In this document: piece after piece, positions 8,018-17,300 of the stretch
Numbering within the stretch: position 1 is the stretch's first letter
Layout: every line of letters begins with the position of its first letter
NCBI GenBank assembly: GCA_000775715.1
Contig: JRWQ01000022.1
Location: 1 to 48,799 of the forward strand
DNA from: Vibrio tubiashii
Lineage (GTDB): Bacteria > Pseudomonadota > Gammaproteobacteria > Enterobacterales > Vibrionaceae
Direction: 5' to 3'
DNA length: 48,799 nt
Position numbers and translations under genes: made by a program
The notes under the pieces: generated by a model
Seen by the model: only the letters and a program-made list of their open reading frames with translations
The model's database searches: none
Told to the model about the DNA's origin: nothing

Positions 8018-8992
8018 TTACTTCGCTTCAGCGCCAGCTGCATTATTCATGTACTGGAAGAACTCGCTGTTCGGATCCAATACTAAGATATCGCTCTTGT
8101 TGCTGAATGATTTCTCATAAGCTTTTAAAGAACGCATAAAGCCGAAGAATTCAGGGTCTTTGTTGTAAGCATCGGCGTAGATTTTTGCAGACTTAGCATC
8201 CGCTTCACCTCGCGTTACACGTGCAGTCTTATCGGCTTCTGCTAGAACAGTTGCCACTTCTAGTTCAGCCTGCGCACGAATAACTTCTGCTTTCTCACGA
8301 CCTTGAGAACGGTGACGACGAGCAACAGACTCACGTTCAGCTCTCATACGGCGGTAGATTGATTCACTGATTTCGTCTGGAAGGTTGATTTTCTTCATAC
8401 GGAAATCAACCACTTCTACGCCTAAGTCAGCCATCGCGCTATCACGTGTACCCGAGAGTACATTTGCCATGATTTTATCACGCTCACCATCAATCTCTAA
8501 TGCTTCTAGAGCCGCTTCAGTAGTCACTTCTTCACTATCGCTATCAGGCAGTACATCTTTGTTACGTGGACCAGATACGATCTGCTTGATTTCACGTGCA
8601 CCGATTTCAGAACGAAGAACGTCTGTTACTTTACGCTCAAGTAGCGCTTCTGCAGTCAAGGCATTACCGCCACCAGTTGTTAGGTAGTAGCGACCAAAAT
8701 CAGCAATACGCCACTTCACGTAGGTATCGATGATTACGTCTTTTTTCTCAGAAGTTACGAAACGATCAGAGCGGCCATCCATCGTCTGGATACGCGCATC
8801 TAACGTTTTCACACGGTCAAACAGTGGCATTTTGAAGTGCAGACCTGGTTCATAAATTCTTGATACACCGTTGTCATCAAGAACACGACCAAATCGAATC
8901 ACCAATCCACGCTCACCTTCTTGGATAACAAAGATCGACATTAGCAGCAGAACAATCGTTACAACTACTACAGGGATCATTAACTTACGCAT
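8018..8992 (-). CDS. hflC: FtsH modulator HflC
   Basis: HflC (324 residues) is an inner-membrane SPFH/band-7 protein that forms a large periplasmic cage with HflK around the protease FtsH. It has one N-terminal membrane segment (about 5-22), then the band-7 start VIQEGERGLVIRFGRV and a long helical region rich in E, A and R. It follows hflK by 2 nt, so translational coupling is likely. Confidence 0.96.
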   Translation of the reverse strand: MRKLMIPVVVVTIVLLLMSIFVIQEGERGLVIRFGRVLDDNGVSRIYEPGLHFKMPLFDRVKTLDARIQTMDGRSDRFVTSEKKDVIIDTYVKWRIADFGRYYLTTGGGNALTAEALLERKVTDVLRSEIGAREIKQIVSGPRNKDVLPDSDSEEVTTEAALEALEIDGERDKIMANVLSGTRDSAMADLGVEVVDFRMKKINLPDEISESIYRRMRAERESVARRHRSQGREKAEVIRAQAELEVATVLAEADKTARVTRGEADAKSAKIYADAYNKDPEFFGFMRSLKAYEKSFSNKSDILVLDPNSEFFQYMNNAAGAEAK

Positions 8993-8994
8993 TC

Positions 8995-10179
8995 TTAATA
9001 TCTCCCTTGACGTGAACCTGAACGAGATTGCGAGTCTGACGTTGTCTCATTCTGAGTCTCTAGCTCAATTTGATCGTAAGCCGAAGATGACTTCGTATTA
9101 CGTTTGGTTTGCGTTGTGCCTTCACCCGCTAACTTATCAATTGGTAGATATAGCAAGTTACCGCTAGATTCAGAATCGATAAGCACTTTCGAAGTGCTTG
9201 AGTAAACTTGTTCCATAGTATCTAGATACAGACGGTTACGTGTAACCTCTGGTGATGCTTGATACTCAGGAAGCAATTTCTCAAATTGAGCAACTTGACC
9301 AAGCGCTTCATTCACAACACGCTCAGAGTAACCCAATGCTTCTTTCTTCAAACGCTCAGCACGACCTGTTGCTTTAGGCAGAATGTCGTTTCGGTAAGCT
9401 TCCGCTTCACGTTCGAAACGCTCTTCATCCTCACGCGCGGCAATTGCATCATCGAATGCGTCTTTAACTTGCTCGGGCGGACGTGCCGACTGGAAGTTAA
9501 CGTCGACAATAACAACACCCATATCATAGCTATCTACGATCGCGTTCAATGTCTCTTGAGTGCTTTGACGGATTTGCTGACGACCGCTGGTTAGGATGCT
9601 ATCCATTAGCGAGTCACCAATTACTGCACGAAGAGCAGAATCTGTCGCCTGGCGTAGGCTGTCGTCTGCGTTAGTCACGCGGAATAGGTATTTGTATGGG
9701 TCAGCAACACGGTACTGAACGTCCATAGATACGGTTACCACGTTTTCATCTTTGGTCAGCATTAGACCTGATGAACGTAGCGAGCGGATCGCTTGAACGT
9801 TAACAGCTTCATACTCGTCGATAAAACGAGGACGCCAGTTTAGACCAGGATCGACCACGCGATCGTACTTACCTAAACGTAGCACGACGCCACGTTCTGC
9901 TTCACCGATAGTGTAAAAGCCTGCAAAGAACCAAATTGCTACCGCGATTGCAGCGATGACACCAAAACCCAGTGCACCACCACCTCCGATAGAAGGCCCT
10001 TTACCACCTTTACCACCACCAAACTTTCCACCCAGTTTCTGACTTAGTTTGCTAAAAACTTCGTCCAAGTCTGGCGGCCCTTGATCGCGGCCACCTTTGT
10101 TACCACGATTATTATTACCCCAAGGGTCATTATCGCGGCCATTGTTGCCGTTGTTATTACCAGGCTCATTCCACGCCAT
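8995..10179 (-). CDS. hflK: FtsH modulator HflK
   Basis: HflK (394 residues) has a Gly/Asn-rich cytoplasmic N-terminus (NEPGNNNGNNGRDNDPWGNN), a membrane segment near 75-97 and an SPFH domain starting IGEAERGVVLRLGKY. With HflC it restrains FtsH proteolysis of membrane proteins. The C-terminal 45 residues are polar and low in complexity. It lies between hflX and hflC in the same order as in E. coli. Confidence 0.96.
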   Translation of the reverse strand: MAWNEPGNNNGNNGRDNDPWGNNNRGNKGGRDQGPPDLDEVFSKLSQKLGGKFGGGKGGKGPSIGGGGALGFGVIAAIAVAIWFFAGFYTIGEAERGVVLRLGKYDRVVDPGLNWRPRFIDEYEAVNVQAIRSLRSSGLMLTKDENVVTVSMDVQYRVADPYKYLFRVTNADDSLRQATDSALRAVIGDSLMDSILTSGRQQIRQSTQETLNAIVDSYDMGVVIVDVNFQSARPPEQVKDAFDDAIAAREDEERFEREAEAYRNDILPKATGRAERLKKEALGYSERVVNEALGQVAQFEKLLPEYQASPEVTRNRLYLDTMEQVYSSTSKVLIDSESSGNLLYLPIDKLAGEGTTQTKRNTKSSSAYDQIELETQNETTSDSQSRSGSRQGRY

Positions 10180-10224
10180 TAGAAAGCTCCATCATTTGAT
10201 ATGACGTTATACTGTAGCAGTCAT

Positions 10225-11514
10225 TTAAGTAACTATAAAGTCACGTAAAACTGCCTCATCTCTTTTTTCAAGTCTAGACCAATCTGCTTGTTGCATTCGA
10301 ACTTCGATCAACAAGTTACCATCTTGGTCATATTCTTCACGTTGAATACACTTCATTTGGAAGAATGTACTACGAAGTCTGCCTTGATGTTGTGGCGGAA
10401 TTCGCATTTGGTGCTGAACCATCTGGCTTGCCAAACGTTCAGTCAGCGCGTCGAACAGGAGCTCAATCCCCCTGCCTTCCATTGCTGAAACCCAAACCGT
10501 TTGAGGGACACCTTCGCCATCTCGCTCGATTCTGGGCTCTTGACCATCGAGGTTATCGATCTTGTTCATGACGACCAATGCAGGGATTTCATCCGCATCG
10601 ATTTCAGCAAGCACGTCATGAACAGCTTGGATATTCTCACGAAAACGCTCATCACTGGCATCGACAACATGTAACAAAATGTCAGCTTCTTGCGTCTCCT
10701 GAAGTGTTGCTTTAAACGCTGCCACTAGATCATGGGGTAAGTGGCGAATAAACCCAACCGTGTCAGCTAAAATTGCCGGACCAACGTCAGATAACTCGAT
10801 CTTACGTAATGTAGGGTCCAAAGTAGCAAATAACTGGTCAGCCGCGTATACACCGGCCTCGGTAATTCGGTTAAATAGCGTCGATTTCCCTGCGTTGGTA
10901 TAACCCACTAAGGAAACGGTTGGTATTTCCGCTCGATTTCTAGCTCGGCGACCTTGTTCACGCTGTTTAGCGACTTTCTCTAAACGGCGTAATATCGTTT
11001 TTATACGAACACGCAATAGACGTCGGTCAGTTTCTAGCTGAGTTTCACCTGGACCACGTAAACCGATACCACCTTTCTGTCTTTCAAGGTGAGTCCAACC
11101 ACGAATTAATCGAGTAGAGATATGGCGCAGCTGAGCAAGTTCAACTTGCAGCTTACCTTCGTGGGTACGGGCACGTTGGGCAAATATATCTAGGATAAGG
11201 CCAGTTCGGTCAAGAACTCGGCACTTGCACAACGCTTCGAGGTTACGTTCTTGGGCAGGAGAGAGGGCGTGATTAAAAATCACAATATCCGCTTCAGCCA
11301 ACTGCACAGCTTGAGCAATCTCCTGAGCTTTACCCTCTCCGACATAGTATTTAGGGTGTGGCGACTGGCGACTTCCTGTTACAACTTGTAACGTAGAAAC
11401 GCCAGCAGAAGATACCAACATCTCAAATTCGCTGAGATCTTCCCACTCCCCTTCTTGCGTAAAGTTGATATGAACAAGTACGGCTCGCTCACCGGCTTCA
11501 TAACGGTCAAACAA
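10225..11514 (-). CDS. hflX: Ribosome-associated GTPase HflX
   Basis: HflX (429 residues) splits stalled or stressed 70S ribosomes. The N-terminal HflX domain has HPKYYVGEGKAQEIA and RTGLILDIFAQRARTHEGK. The GTPase domain has G1 GYTNAGKST, G3 DTVGF and G4 NKID. A coiled coil (LRRLEKVAKQREQGRRARNR) links them, and IGLRGPGETQLETDRR is the family signature. It lies 40 nt after hfq and is part of the hfq-hflXKC operon. Confidence 0.97.
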   Translation of the reverse strand: MFDRYEAGERAVLVHINFTQEGEWEDLSEFEMLVSSAGVSTLQVVTGSRQSPHPKYYVGEGKAQEIAQAVQLAEADIVIFNHALSPAQERNLEALCKCRVLDRTGLILDIFAQRARTHEGKLQVELAQLRHISTRLIRGWTHLERQKGGIGLRGPGETQLETDRRLLRVRIKTILRRLEKVAKQREQGRRARNRAEIPTVSLVGYTNAGKSTLFNRITEAGVYAADQLFATLDPTLRKIELSDVGPAILADTVGFIRHLPHDLVAAFKATLQETQEADILLHVVDASDERFRENIQAVHDVLAEIDADEIPALVVMNKIDNLDGQEPRIERDGEGVPQTVWVSAMEGRGIELLFDALTERLASQMVQHQMRIPPQHQGRLRSTFFQMKCIQREEYDQDGNLLIEVRMQQADWSRLEKRDEAVLRDFIVT

Positions 11515-11554
11515 GCAATCAACTCCTTACAAACAAATATGATACTTCAGAGAA

Positions 11555-11818
11555 TTAATCTTCTGATTTCTCTTGCTGACGCTCACCTTGTGGACGGTCA
11601 CCGCTGTGGTGGCTTACTGGGCGCGCAGGCACAACTGTTGAGATTGCGTGCTTGTATACCATTTGGTTAACCGTGTTCTTCAATAGGATCACGAATTGGT
11701 CAAAAGATTCGATCTGACCTTGAAGCTTAATTCCGTTCACAAGGTAGATAGACACTGGAATACGTTCACGACGTAATGCATTTAAGAATGGGTCTTGTAG
11801 AGATTGCCCCTTAGCCAT
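11555..11818 (-). CDS. hfq: RNA chaperone Hfq
   Basis: Hfq (87 residues) forms a hexameric ring that pairs small RNAs with mRNAs. The Sm core has Q8, Y25, K31, F39 and the KHAISTVVP motif with His57, so the proximal and distal faces look intact. The acidic C-terminal tail (SHHSGDRPQGERQQEKSED) is shorter than in E. coli (102), as usual in Vibrio. Hfq matters for the candidate small RNA at about 34433-34500. Confidence 0.97.
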   Translation of the reverse strand: MAKGQSLQDPFLNALRRERIPVSIYLVNGIKLQGQIESFDQFVILLKNTVNQMVYKHAISTVVPARPVSHHSGDRPQGERQQEKSED

Positions 11819-11911
11819 TTTTATTTTCCTTATTTTGTAATTTTGTTTTAATTATTTAGCTAGTGGTACGTTGCACGCGAAAATTGCGGCCTTTGCTCTG
11901 AGCTAAACGAA

Positions 11912-11940
11912 TAAAATAACACCCTGTCAACACCTGTTAT
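11912..11940 (-). promoter_or_regulatory. Possible hfq promoter
   Basis: A perfect -35 TTGACA (11935-11940, minus strand) lies 117 nt before the hfq start. At 17 nt spacing the -10 is only TTTAGC, so the call is weak. In E. coli hfq also has promoters inside miaA. Confidence 0.35.
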
Positions 11941-12008
11941 GACGGCTTTAAACCAAAATTTCAAGTAACAGATCCTTTACAAGGCAATTTCACGCAAAAG
12001 CGATCACA

Positions 12009-12959
12009 TTATACACAGCTAAAACCTTCAGATGCTATGGCATTTGAAACAGTTTCTAACGCATGATCAATGTTTTCGCTATCTAACCAAGTTAAATCAT
12101 CCCAGCTGCGTAACCAGGTAATTTGTCGCTTGGCCAATTGACGAGTTGCACAGATGCCTTTAAATATAGCGTCATCCAATGTGCAGTTCCCATCCAAATA
12201 GTCCCACATCTGTCTATAACCAACACAACGAATAGATGGAAGATCCGGATGAAGATCATCACGCGCATAAAGTGCACGCATTTCATCTTCAAACCCTGCT
12301 TCTATCATCTTTTCATAGCGAAGCTCAATTCGACGATGGAGCTCTGCCCTTTCCTTGGGAGCTATTGCAAACTGTTTAACTCGATACGGCAGGCTTTCAC
12401 CTTTAGTTTGAGTTAACTCAGTAAGAGTTTTACCCGAAATTCGATAAACTTCCAATGCCCGAGACAATCTTTGTGGATCATTCGGGTGAATTCGCTTAGC
12501 TGAGACAGGATCGATCTCCTCAAGCAGCTCATGCAATTTATCCCAACCCAAAGTCTCAGCTTCTTGCTCGATCTGTTGGCGAGTTTCAGGATTCGCTGCT
12601 GGAAGTGGCGATAACCCTTCAAGCAGCGCTTTATAGTAAAGCATAGTTCCGCCGACCAATAGCGGGATCTTGCCTTGATCAACAATTTTGCGCATTTCAT
12701 CCAGAGCATCGCGACGAAAGTCCGCTGCAGAGTATGCTTCGCTTGGATCTAAAATATCAATCAAGCGATGAGGTGCTAGCGCTTGTTCTTCTGCATCTGG
12801 CTTGGCTGTTCCAATATCCATTCCTTTGTAGATCAACGCAGAATCCACTGAGATGATCTCCACTGGGTATTTCTTGCGTAAACGAATCGCAAGATCGGTT
12901 TTCCCTGATGCTGTTGGCCCCATTAAAAACAGGGCTAAAGGTAATTCTGTATTGTTCAT
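12009..12959 (-). CDS. miaA: tRNA dimethylallyltransferase MiaA
   Basis: MiaA (316 residues) adds dimethylallyl to the N6 of A37 in tRNAs reading codons that start with U. It has the P-loop GPTASGKT, then DSALIYKGMDIGTAKP and GTMLYYKALLEGL, with RHPSIRCVGY-like sequence LPSIRCVGYRQMWDYL near the C-terminus. Its ATG overlaps the mutL stop by 4 nt. The stop codon overlaps a DnaA-box consensus (12009-12017). Confidence 0.97.
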   Translation of the reverse strand: MNNTELPLALFLMGPTASGKTDLAIRLRKKYPVEIISVDSALIYKGMDIGTAKPDAEEQALAPHRLIDILDPSEAYSAADFRRDALDEMRKIVDQGKIPLLVGGTMLYYKALLEGLSPLPAANPETRQQIEQEAETLGWDKLHELLEEIDPVSAKRIHPNDPQRLSRALEVYRISGKTLTELTQTKGESLPYRVKQFAIAPKERAELHRRIELRYEKMIEAGFEDEMRALYARDDLHPDLPSIRCVGYRQMWDYLDGNCTLDDAIFKGICATRQLAKRQITWLRSWDDLTWLDSENIDHALETVSNAIASEGFSCV

Positions 12960-14917
12960 AGTTCTAACGCTGCAATGGTTGCAGAAAAATCAACAGGCCT
13001 TACGAAGGCATGATCACCAAGTGGTAACTTACCCTGCCACAACTGTTCGACATCCGAAATGATCTGAATAGCTTCTGACAAAGTGTAGTCACTTTTTACC
13101 TGAGTAATCTGATCACTAAGCCATTGTGCTATCTGGACATGTGACAAAGGCTGAGAGGCTGTTTGACACGAAACCGCGTAAGATAGCAGATCTGGGATCA
13201 ATTGTTGTAAATTTTGCTGTCTTAATGGCTGAGGAACTCCCATCACCATCAACGCCTTATTTACACGTAACTTAAGCTCAATGCCAAACGTGTCTAAAGT
13301 CGGTTGCAGCGCCTGAGCTATATCAAGCAGAGCTTCATCAAGTTTTATCGAAAGCGGCACTAGCAGTGGCTGGCTTTTGAGCTTACCTTCACGAGTCGAT
13401 AGTTGCCCATTAACTCGTAACCATTCAGCTTTAGCAAGGCTCACAAGGTTGGTGCCTTGTTTATCAGCCATAACGAGATAACGCCCATGCACAACATTCA
13501 GTGCCTTACCCAAAGATTCGACAACCGGAGCCTCGACTTGTTCAGTAGAATTCTCAACAACCCTTGTTGGTTCATCAGCTTGCGCCATAGGTAAGTCAGG
13601 TGTATTCAGCAGCTCTTGGTACGCTTTAACCTCTTGCTTACTTGGCGCAGGTTCGCTGTATCGCTCAGCCACTCTGGGTTTAGGCGTTGGGCGAGACTCT
13701 TGCCAGTCACTTCTTGGCTGAGCTTCACGTACACTCTCCCGACTTTCAGCATAGTCAGCCTTACCCGGATAGGAAGGTACCGATTCAATCGCACGATACT
13801 CTTGCTCAGAGGTGCGGCTAACGCTTTGTGGCTGTGCGAACTGCTGCGGTTCATCCGCAGGCTGTTGCTGGACATGAAACGCCGATGCGGTCTGCTCTGG
13901 TTTATCAATATGCGCGCTCTGGGCAAGAGCGTCACTCAAGGCTTGATAAATAAAGTCATGCACCAAACGCGCTTGATGAAAACGGACCTCATGCTTGGCA
14001 GGATGCACATTGACATCGACTTGATGAGGATCGAGCTCAATGAAAAGTACATAGGTTGCGAATTGATCCGGGCGTAAGCTTGTCTCATAGCTTTGACGGA
14101 TAGCGTGGTTGATCAACTTGTCACGCATCATTCGACCGTTAACGTAACAGTATTGCAGATCGCTTTGCTGACGAGCCCCCTCAGGCGTGGTGATCCAGCC
14201 ATGAAGCTTAAGTCCTTGATGCTCTAGTTCAATCTTGAGCATATTGCGCACGAAAGCACTACCACAGACAGTTGCAATTCGTTTTTCAGCTTGTGCATCG
14301 GTTTTGGCCGCCCGGTACTGCTTAACAAGCTTGCCGTTGTGTTTAAGGTTAATGCTGACGTCAAAACGGCTCAGAGCAATACGCTTTAGCAGCTCATCAA
14401 TATGGGTAAATTCGGTTTTCTCTGTACGCAGAAACTTGCGTCGAGCAGGCGTATTAAAAAACAGATCTAGCACTTCAACCGTGGTACCAATCGGGTGTGC
14501 AGCAGGCTGAAGCTTTACTGCCATATCGCGACCTTCGCTGTACGCAGACCACGCTTGATCTTTAGTCGCAGGACGAGAGATCATAGTTAGGCGCGACACT
14601 GAGCTAATACTAGCTAGTGCTTCTCCCCTAAAGCCTAAGCTGATAATCGCTTCGAGATCATCAAGAGTATGGATTTTTGATGTTGCGTGACGACTTAAAG
14701 CAAGGCCAAGCTCTTCTTTAGCGATCCCTTTGCCGTTATCACGAACACGGATTAATTTGGCGCCGCCTTTGTCTATATCAATATCGATCCTTGTCGCACC
14801 AGAATCTAAACTGTTTTCCACTAGCTCTTTGACGACAGAAGCGGGCCTTTCGACCACTTCACCCGCTGCAATTTGGTTAGCAAGACGCGCAGGTAGAATC
14901 TTTATTGTCACGTTCAA
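12956..14917 (-). CDS. mutL: DNA mismatch repair protein MutL
   Basis: MutL (653 residues) links MutS mismatch recognition to the MutH nick and UvrD unwinding. The N-terminal GHKL ATPase has ELVENSLDSGA, the DNGKGI motif and LGFRGEALASISSVS. Residues about 340-460 are a polar linker, followed by the C-terminal dimerisation domain. The DQHAxxERxxxE endonuclease motif is absent, as expected where Dam/MutH direct repair. It lies between amiB and miaA, as in E. coli. Confidence 0.97.
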   Translation of the reverse strand: MNVTIKILPARLANQIAAGEVVERPASVVKELVENSLDSGATRIDIDIDKGGAKLIRVRDNGKGIAKEELGLALSRHATSKIHTLDDLEAIISLGFRGEALASISSVSRLTMISRPATKDQAWSAYSEGRDMAVKLQPAAHPIGTTVEVLDLFFNTPARRKFLRTEKTEFTHIDELLKRIALSRFDVSINLKHNGKLVKQYRAAKTDAQAEKRIATVCGSAFVRNMLKIELEHQGLKLHGWITTPEGARQQSDLQYCYVNGRMMRDKLINHAIRQSYETSLRPDQFATYVLFIELDPHQVDVNVHPAKHEVRFHQARLVHDFIYQALSDALAQSAHIDKPEQTASAFHVQQQPADEPQQFAQPQSVSRTSEQEYRAIESVPSYPGKADYAESRESVREAQPRSDWQESRPTPKPRVAERYSEPAPSKQEVKAYQELLNTPDLPMAQADEPTRVVENSTEQVEAPVVESLGKALNVVHGRYLVMADKQGTNLVSLAKAEWLRVNGQLSTREGKLKSQPLLVPLSIKLDEALLDIAQALQPTLDTFGIELKLRVNKALMVMGVPQPLRQQNLQQLIPDLLSYAVSCQTASQPLSHVQIAQWLSDQITQVKSDYTLSEAIQIISDVEQLWQGKLPLGDHAFVRPVDFSATIAALEL

Positions 14918-14925
14918 AACTCACT

Positions 14926-16644
14926 TTAATTGTGGGGAATGATTAGTACCTGACCAATAGCTAATTGATCAGAACGTAGGTTGTTAGCCTTACGAATACT
15001 GTTCACGCTCACTTTGTACTTCGAGGCGATCTTACTTAGGAACTCACCACGCTTGACCGTGTGCTTACGTAGCGGAACATCCTTCATACTTACGGTAACC
15101 TTAAGCTTCTGACCCAGTTTTAGCGTATCTGATTTGAGTCTATTCTCACGCTTAATCGCAGCCACTGACACCTTGTATTTCGCAGCAATCTTACCTAAGT
15201 ACTCACCGCGTTGTACGACGTGTGTGAGTGTTTTGGTTTCAACCGGATTCTTAATCTGCGGGACGGGAACCGATTGAGTCGAACCAGGAATCGTCAAGAT
15301 TTGCCCAATGGCTAAGCTGGTACTTTTCAGCTTGTTGGTCTGCATTATCGCTTTGGTTGAAGTGCCATACTTCTTCGCGATCAGAGATAGAGACTCACCT
15401 CGCGCCACTTTGTGCTTAATTGTTTTACCTCTGTTAGCAAACAAAGTGCCTTCAGGAGGGTTAGCTTCAAAGTATTGCACAATCGCTTTGCTTAATGCGC
15501 GCGCTAGCTTGTCTTGGTGGCTGCGTTGGAACAACAACCTCTCTTCCGTCGGGTTAGTAATAAAACCCGTTTCCACCAGAACCGAAGGAATATCCGGAGA
15601 CTTCAATACCGCCAAGCTCGCGTTAACGGGTTCTTTCTTATGAAGTGTCACGCCAACTCGGGTCATCTCACGCAGAATCTTAGTCGCTAGTTTGTAGCCC
15701 TCTTTCTGCGAGTGGCTAAACTTCAAATCAAGAATCGTCTGGCTAACATTTCTATCATTGGCATTCTTGGATAGAACTTCACCGGCACCACCCAATAGCT
15801 GAGACTGCTCTTCATGGTTTTCTACCCAACGGGCAATTTCTGAGTTCGCTCGACGCGTATTGAGGACAAATACCGAACCACCACGCGGTTGTGGAGAACG
15901 GAATCCATCCGCATGAATAGAAACCAGCAAATGTGCTTTGTTACGGCGGGCAATCTCTGAACGCTTATTGAGGTTAACAAAGTAATCACCGCTACGAGTC
16001 AGTACTGCCTTCATACCCGGCACAGCATTAATTTGAGCCACAATTTTCTTAGAAATAGCTAACGTTGCATGTTTTTCGTATCTTTTGCTAGGACCAATCG
16101 ATCCCGGGTCTTCGCCACCATGGCCAGGATCGATAGCGACAACAATATCCGCAGTACCAGTAAACTGAGATGCGTCACGGCTTACTGTAGTTGAGCTTGC
16201 CGGCTTAGCTTGAGCAGGATTGGATTGAGTACCATGAGGCATATCCATTACCAAACGATGGCCATACTGACCACCCGGTGTTGGGGATAGTTTGAATATT
16301 TGTGGAGTTACTTTGCGCTTCAGTTCAAACACCAAACGATAAGTCCCTTTGCTTGGTGGAGAGCTTTTTCGAATCCTTTTAAGTACCGGACTGTCGGTAA
16401 CACTGATAGGAAGCTTAGTGTTCAGTGAGGTTTTTTTAAGGTCAACGACAATACGGTCTGGGCTCGAAAGCGTGAAGTAGCTGTAATCAGCTTCTGACGA
16501 AAGATCGATAACAACGCGTGTTTCATCAGGCGCAGGCCAAACGCGAATCCCTTCTAGCGCATTTGCAAATACAAAACTGGGCGCAAGAGTAAGAGCGATA
16601 AGAAATGGAAAGAAAACAGCTCTTATAAAAGTACTCTTCAACAT
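14926..16644 (-). CDS. amiB: N-acetylmuramoyl-L-alanine amidase AmiB with three LysM repeats
   Basis: AmiB cleaves the amide bond between MurNAc and the stem peptide to split daughter cells. From the ATG at 16644 the protein (572 residues) has a signal peptide ending SFVFA, an AMIN domain and an Amidase_3 domain with IDPGHGGEDPGSIGP, SIHADGF and VLVETGFITNPTEE, carrying the zinc ligands and catalytic Glu. Three LysM repeats fill the C-terminus. I prefer 16644 over the in-frame 16671 because it has GGAG upstream and overlaps the tsaE stop (ATGTTGA). EnvC, its likely activator, is at 30126. Confidence 0.94.
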   Translation of the reverse strand: MLKSTFIRAVFFPFLIALTLAPSFVFANALEGIRVWPAPDETRVVIDLSSEADYSYFTLSSPDRIVVDLKKTSLNTKLPISVTDSPVLKRIRKSSPPSKGTYRLVFELKRKVTPQIFKLSPTPGGQYGHRLVMDMPHGTQSNPAQAKPASSTTVSRDASQFTGTADIVVAIDPGHGGEDPGSIGPSKRYEKHATLAISKKIVAQINAVPGMKAVLTRSGDYFVNLNKRSEIARRNKAHLLVSIHADGFRSPQPRGGSVFVLNTRRANSEIARWVENHEEQSQLLGGAGEVLSKNANDRNVSQTILDLKFSHSQKEGYKLATKILREMTRVGVTLHKKEPVNASLAVLKSPDIPSVLVETGFITNPTEERLLFQRSHQDKLARALSKAIVQYFEANPPEGTLFANRGKTIKHKVARGESLSLIAKKYGTSTKAIMQTNKLKSTSLAIGQILTIPGSTQSVPVPQIKNPVETKTLTHVVQRGEYLGKIAAKYKVSVAAIKRENRLKSDTLKLGQKLKVTVSMKDVPLRKHTVKRGEFLSKIASKYKVSVNSIRKANNLRSDQLAIGQVLIIPHN

Positions 16645-17111
16645 AACTCCAACTGTTCTAATAATTGACATCCATACTGATTGTTTGCTGTCAGTTCAAC
16701 AATACGAGCCTCACCGTTATAGCGAAGATCAATATCAAGATCCGCTTCAGGCAACAACCCCTGACCTTTTTCCGGCCACTCGACTAAACAGATAGCGTCA
16801 GATGTAAAATAATCACGAATCCCCATAAATTCGAGCTCTTCTGGATCAGCTAAACGATAAAGATCAAAATGATAAACTTGCCACTGGTCGAGTTGATAAG
16901 GTTCAACTAGCGTATAAGTTGGGCTTTTAACATTACCTGCATGACCTAACGCACGAACAAAACCACGGCTAAATGTCGTTTTCCCAGCCCCCAAATCACC
17001 GTGTAAATAAATGGTGGTTTGCTGAGAGCACAAACTTGCCAATGCCGTCCCTAATTGAATCGTTGCTTGTTCGTCTTTAAGGGCAAATTGTTTGGTGGTC
17101 ATGAAGATCAA
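16638..17111 (-). CDS. tsaE: tRNA threonylcarbamoyladenosine ATPase TsaE
   Basis: TsaE (157 residues, or 154 from the Met at 17102) is the ATPase that works with TsaB and TsaD in t6A37 synthesis on ANN-decoding tRNAs. The Walker A is LHGDLGAGKTTFSRGF, followed by SPTYTLVEPY and HFDLYRL. It is the first gene of the minus-strand run tsaE-amiB-mutL-miaA-hfq, divergent from queG. Confidence 0.94.
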   Translation of the reverse strand: MIFMTTKQFALKDEQATIQLGTALASLCSQQTTIYLHGDLGAGKTTFSRGFVRALGHAGNVKSPTYTLVEPYQLDQWQVYHFDLYRLADPEELEFMGIRDYFTSDAICLVEWPEKGQGLLPEADLDIDLRYNGEARIVELTANNQYGCQLLEQLELC

Positions 17112-17245
17112 TCTCTACTCTGTGACTATATAAAAATCAAAAGAACAGGAATAGTAAACTGGGTTGGAATTGAGAGACAAGAGATCTTGTGTAAGTAAAA
17201 CGAAAAATCAGCGCTTTCTTGCTATTTTTTGCATTTTGACAGCTA

Positions 17246-17273
17246 GATCCTGTGTATAAGATCCGTTAAGATC
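17246..17273. promoter_or_regulatory. DnaA box flanked by three GATC sites, upstream of queG
   Basis: TGTGTATAA (17251-17259) matches the DnaA consensus TTWTNCACA on the minus strand. GATC (Dam) sites lie at 17246, 17260 and 17270. This grouping resembles pieces of replication control regions. It also overlaps the likely queG promoter region (TTGACA at 17236-17241), so DnaA or methylation could affect queG. Seen in sequence; function inferred. Confidence 0.5.
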
Positions 17274-17300
17274 CCGCCCCCTTTACCCGGAGCAATCAGC

